Of a stretch of 7,103 nt of DNA, positions 6,863-7,103 are shown one piece after another. Position 1 is the first letter of the stretch, and every line of letters starts with the position of its first letter. This stretch comes from an uncultured Oscillospiraceae bacterium (GTDB lineage Bacteria; Bacillota; Clostridia; Oscillospirales; Oscillospiraceae), in contig CAAGIT010000158.1 in NCBI GenBank assembly GCA_900769995.1, positions 1 through 7,103 on the forward strand, given 5' to 3'. The notes under the pieces are model-generated. The model was not told the DNA's origin. It did not search any database and worked only from the letters and a program-made list of their open reading frames with translations. Made by a program: the position numbers and the translations under genes.

Positions 6863-6910
6863 ACAAACCAAGCGGTGCTTAGTGTGACAACTGGGCATCG
6901 CTTGTTTTGT
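6863..6910 (+). terminator. Strong stem-loop, likely intrinsic terminator of the uvrB transcript
   Basis: Positions 6869-6883 pair with 6890-6904 as a continuous 15-pair stem (twelve Watson-Crick, three G-U) around the loop GTGACA (6884-6889). After one C/U mismatch, five more pairs extend it (6863-6867 with 6906-6910, the A-rich arm pairing with TTTGT). The downstream arm ends in TTTTGT, as expected of a Rho-independent terminator, though the T-run is short. The three G-U pairs would become C-A mismatches in a minus-strand transcript, so the structure is optimal only when read in the direction of uvrB. It begins about 75 bases after the uvrB stop. A small structured RNA or a repeat-borne hairpin is a less likely alternative. 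Confidence 0.65.
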
Positions 6911-6942
6911 CGGTATGAATCACTCTTGTCAGCCCATACGTG

Positions 6943-6959
6943 AACGCCGCTACGGCGTT
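6943..6959. repeat. Short GC hairpin
   Basis: AACGCCG (6943-6949) and CGGCGTT (6953-6959) form a perfect seven-pair stem with the loop CTA. A run of six T appears only about 20 bases later (6979-6984), too far for a classical terminator. It may be a secondary terminator or part of the repeat-rich tail. Confidence 0.4.
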
Positions 6960-6990
6960 GAAAACCGATTGATACTGATTTTTTGATTAA

Positions 6991-7103
6991 GGAACCTCTG
7001 AACAAATCAACTGCGGTGCTCGGCGGATCTTTTACCGCAACTTTTTGGTTTGAAAACCTTGAAATACACAAAGTATTCCTGCGGTTTTCAAATCTCAATT
7101 TGC
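6991..7103. repeat. Start of a palindromic repeat element (MITE-like or insertion-sequence edge), cut by the window end
   Basis: From GGAACCTCTGAACAAATC (6991-7008), preceded by TTAA, the sequence becomes rich in inverted repeats. TGCGGT (7012-7017) pairs with ACCGCA (7034-7039). TTTGAAAACC (7049-7058) pairs perfectly with GGTTTTCAAA (7083-7092). Inside that loop GAAATAC (7061-7067) pairs with GTATTC (7073-7078) with one bulge. The last four bases, TTGC (7100-7103), complement GCAA (7037-7040), as if an outer stem were about to continue. This nested layout resembles a non-autonomous transposable element or terminal repeat of an insertion sequence. I recognise no named family with certainty, and no transposase is visible. 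Confidence 0.5.

Larger units (their letters stand above)
6790..7103. other. AT-richer non-coding tail after uvrB
   Basis: From the uvrB stop to the window end no open frame looks like a gene. G+C falls abruptly: I count 34 of 60 in 6721-6780, 16 of 60 in 6781-6840 and 22 of 60 in 6961-7020. The longest frame here, on the minus strand at 6835-7098, runs straight through the terminator hairpin and the palindromic repeat and has no visible ribosome binding site, so I do not call it. The region holds, in order, an AT palindrome, a strong stem-loop, a small GC hairpin and the start of an inverted-repeat element, each listed separately. Confidence 0.7.

Noticed and set aside
6835..7098. Minus-strand open frame (87 codons) in the tail after uvrB
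   Set aside because: It passes through the terminator hairpin and the nested palindromes, is low in coding character, has no visible ribosome binding site and matches no domain I know. If the repeat is dispersed, similar frames may be annotated elsewhere as hypothetical proteins.
6790..7103. CRISPR array, tRNA or rRNA in the tail
   Set aside because: I found no regularly spaced direct repeats, no cloverleaf or CCA end and no rRNA-like conserved segments. The structure present is inverted, not direct, repetition.

Overview
The window reads as a GC-rich bacterial chromosome segment, probably from a Gram-positive member of the Clostridia (a gut Oscillospiraceae-like organism is my best guess). 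This rests on strong AGGAGG-type ribosome binding sites before almost every gene, tight same-strand gene packing, a BMP-family nucleoside ABC transporter of the type described in Bacillus (NupOPQ-like), and roughly 57% G+C in the coding lines I counted. The taxonomic guess is inference; no 16S or other marker is present.

Layout, all genes on the + strand. Positions 1-900 hold the C-terminal part of a nucleoside-type ABC transporter ATPase. It is interrupted by an in-frame TAG at 64-66, followed at once by ATGATG. Positions 887-1993 and 1986-2915 encode the two membrane permeases of the same transporter. Positions 2931-3860 and 3857-4801 encode two paralogous nucleoside hydrolases. Positions 4825-6789 encode a complete UvrB, the damage-recognition helicase-like subunit of nucleotide excision repair. 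The final 314 bases (6790-7103) are AT-richer and carry no convincing gene. They hold a strong terminator-like hairpin and the beginning of what looks like a palindromic, MITE-like or insertion-sequence-edge repeat that runs off the window.

How the parts work together: the first five genes form an import-and-cleave cassette. The transporter brings nucleosides in, and the hydrolases split them into free base and ribose for salvage. Overlaps of 14, 8 and 4 bases and a 15-base gap between neighbours point to one transcript with translational coupling. The substrate-binding lipoprotein and the first nucleotide-binding domain of the ATPase should lie just upstream. uvrB follows the second hydrolase by only 23 bases and may be read from the same transcript or from a possible promoter inside the end of the hydrolase gene.

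I see no clearly new biological system here. The points most worth a second look are the premature TAG in the ATPase, the pair of hydrolases, the uvrB linkage, and the inverted-repeat element at the right edge.
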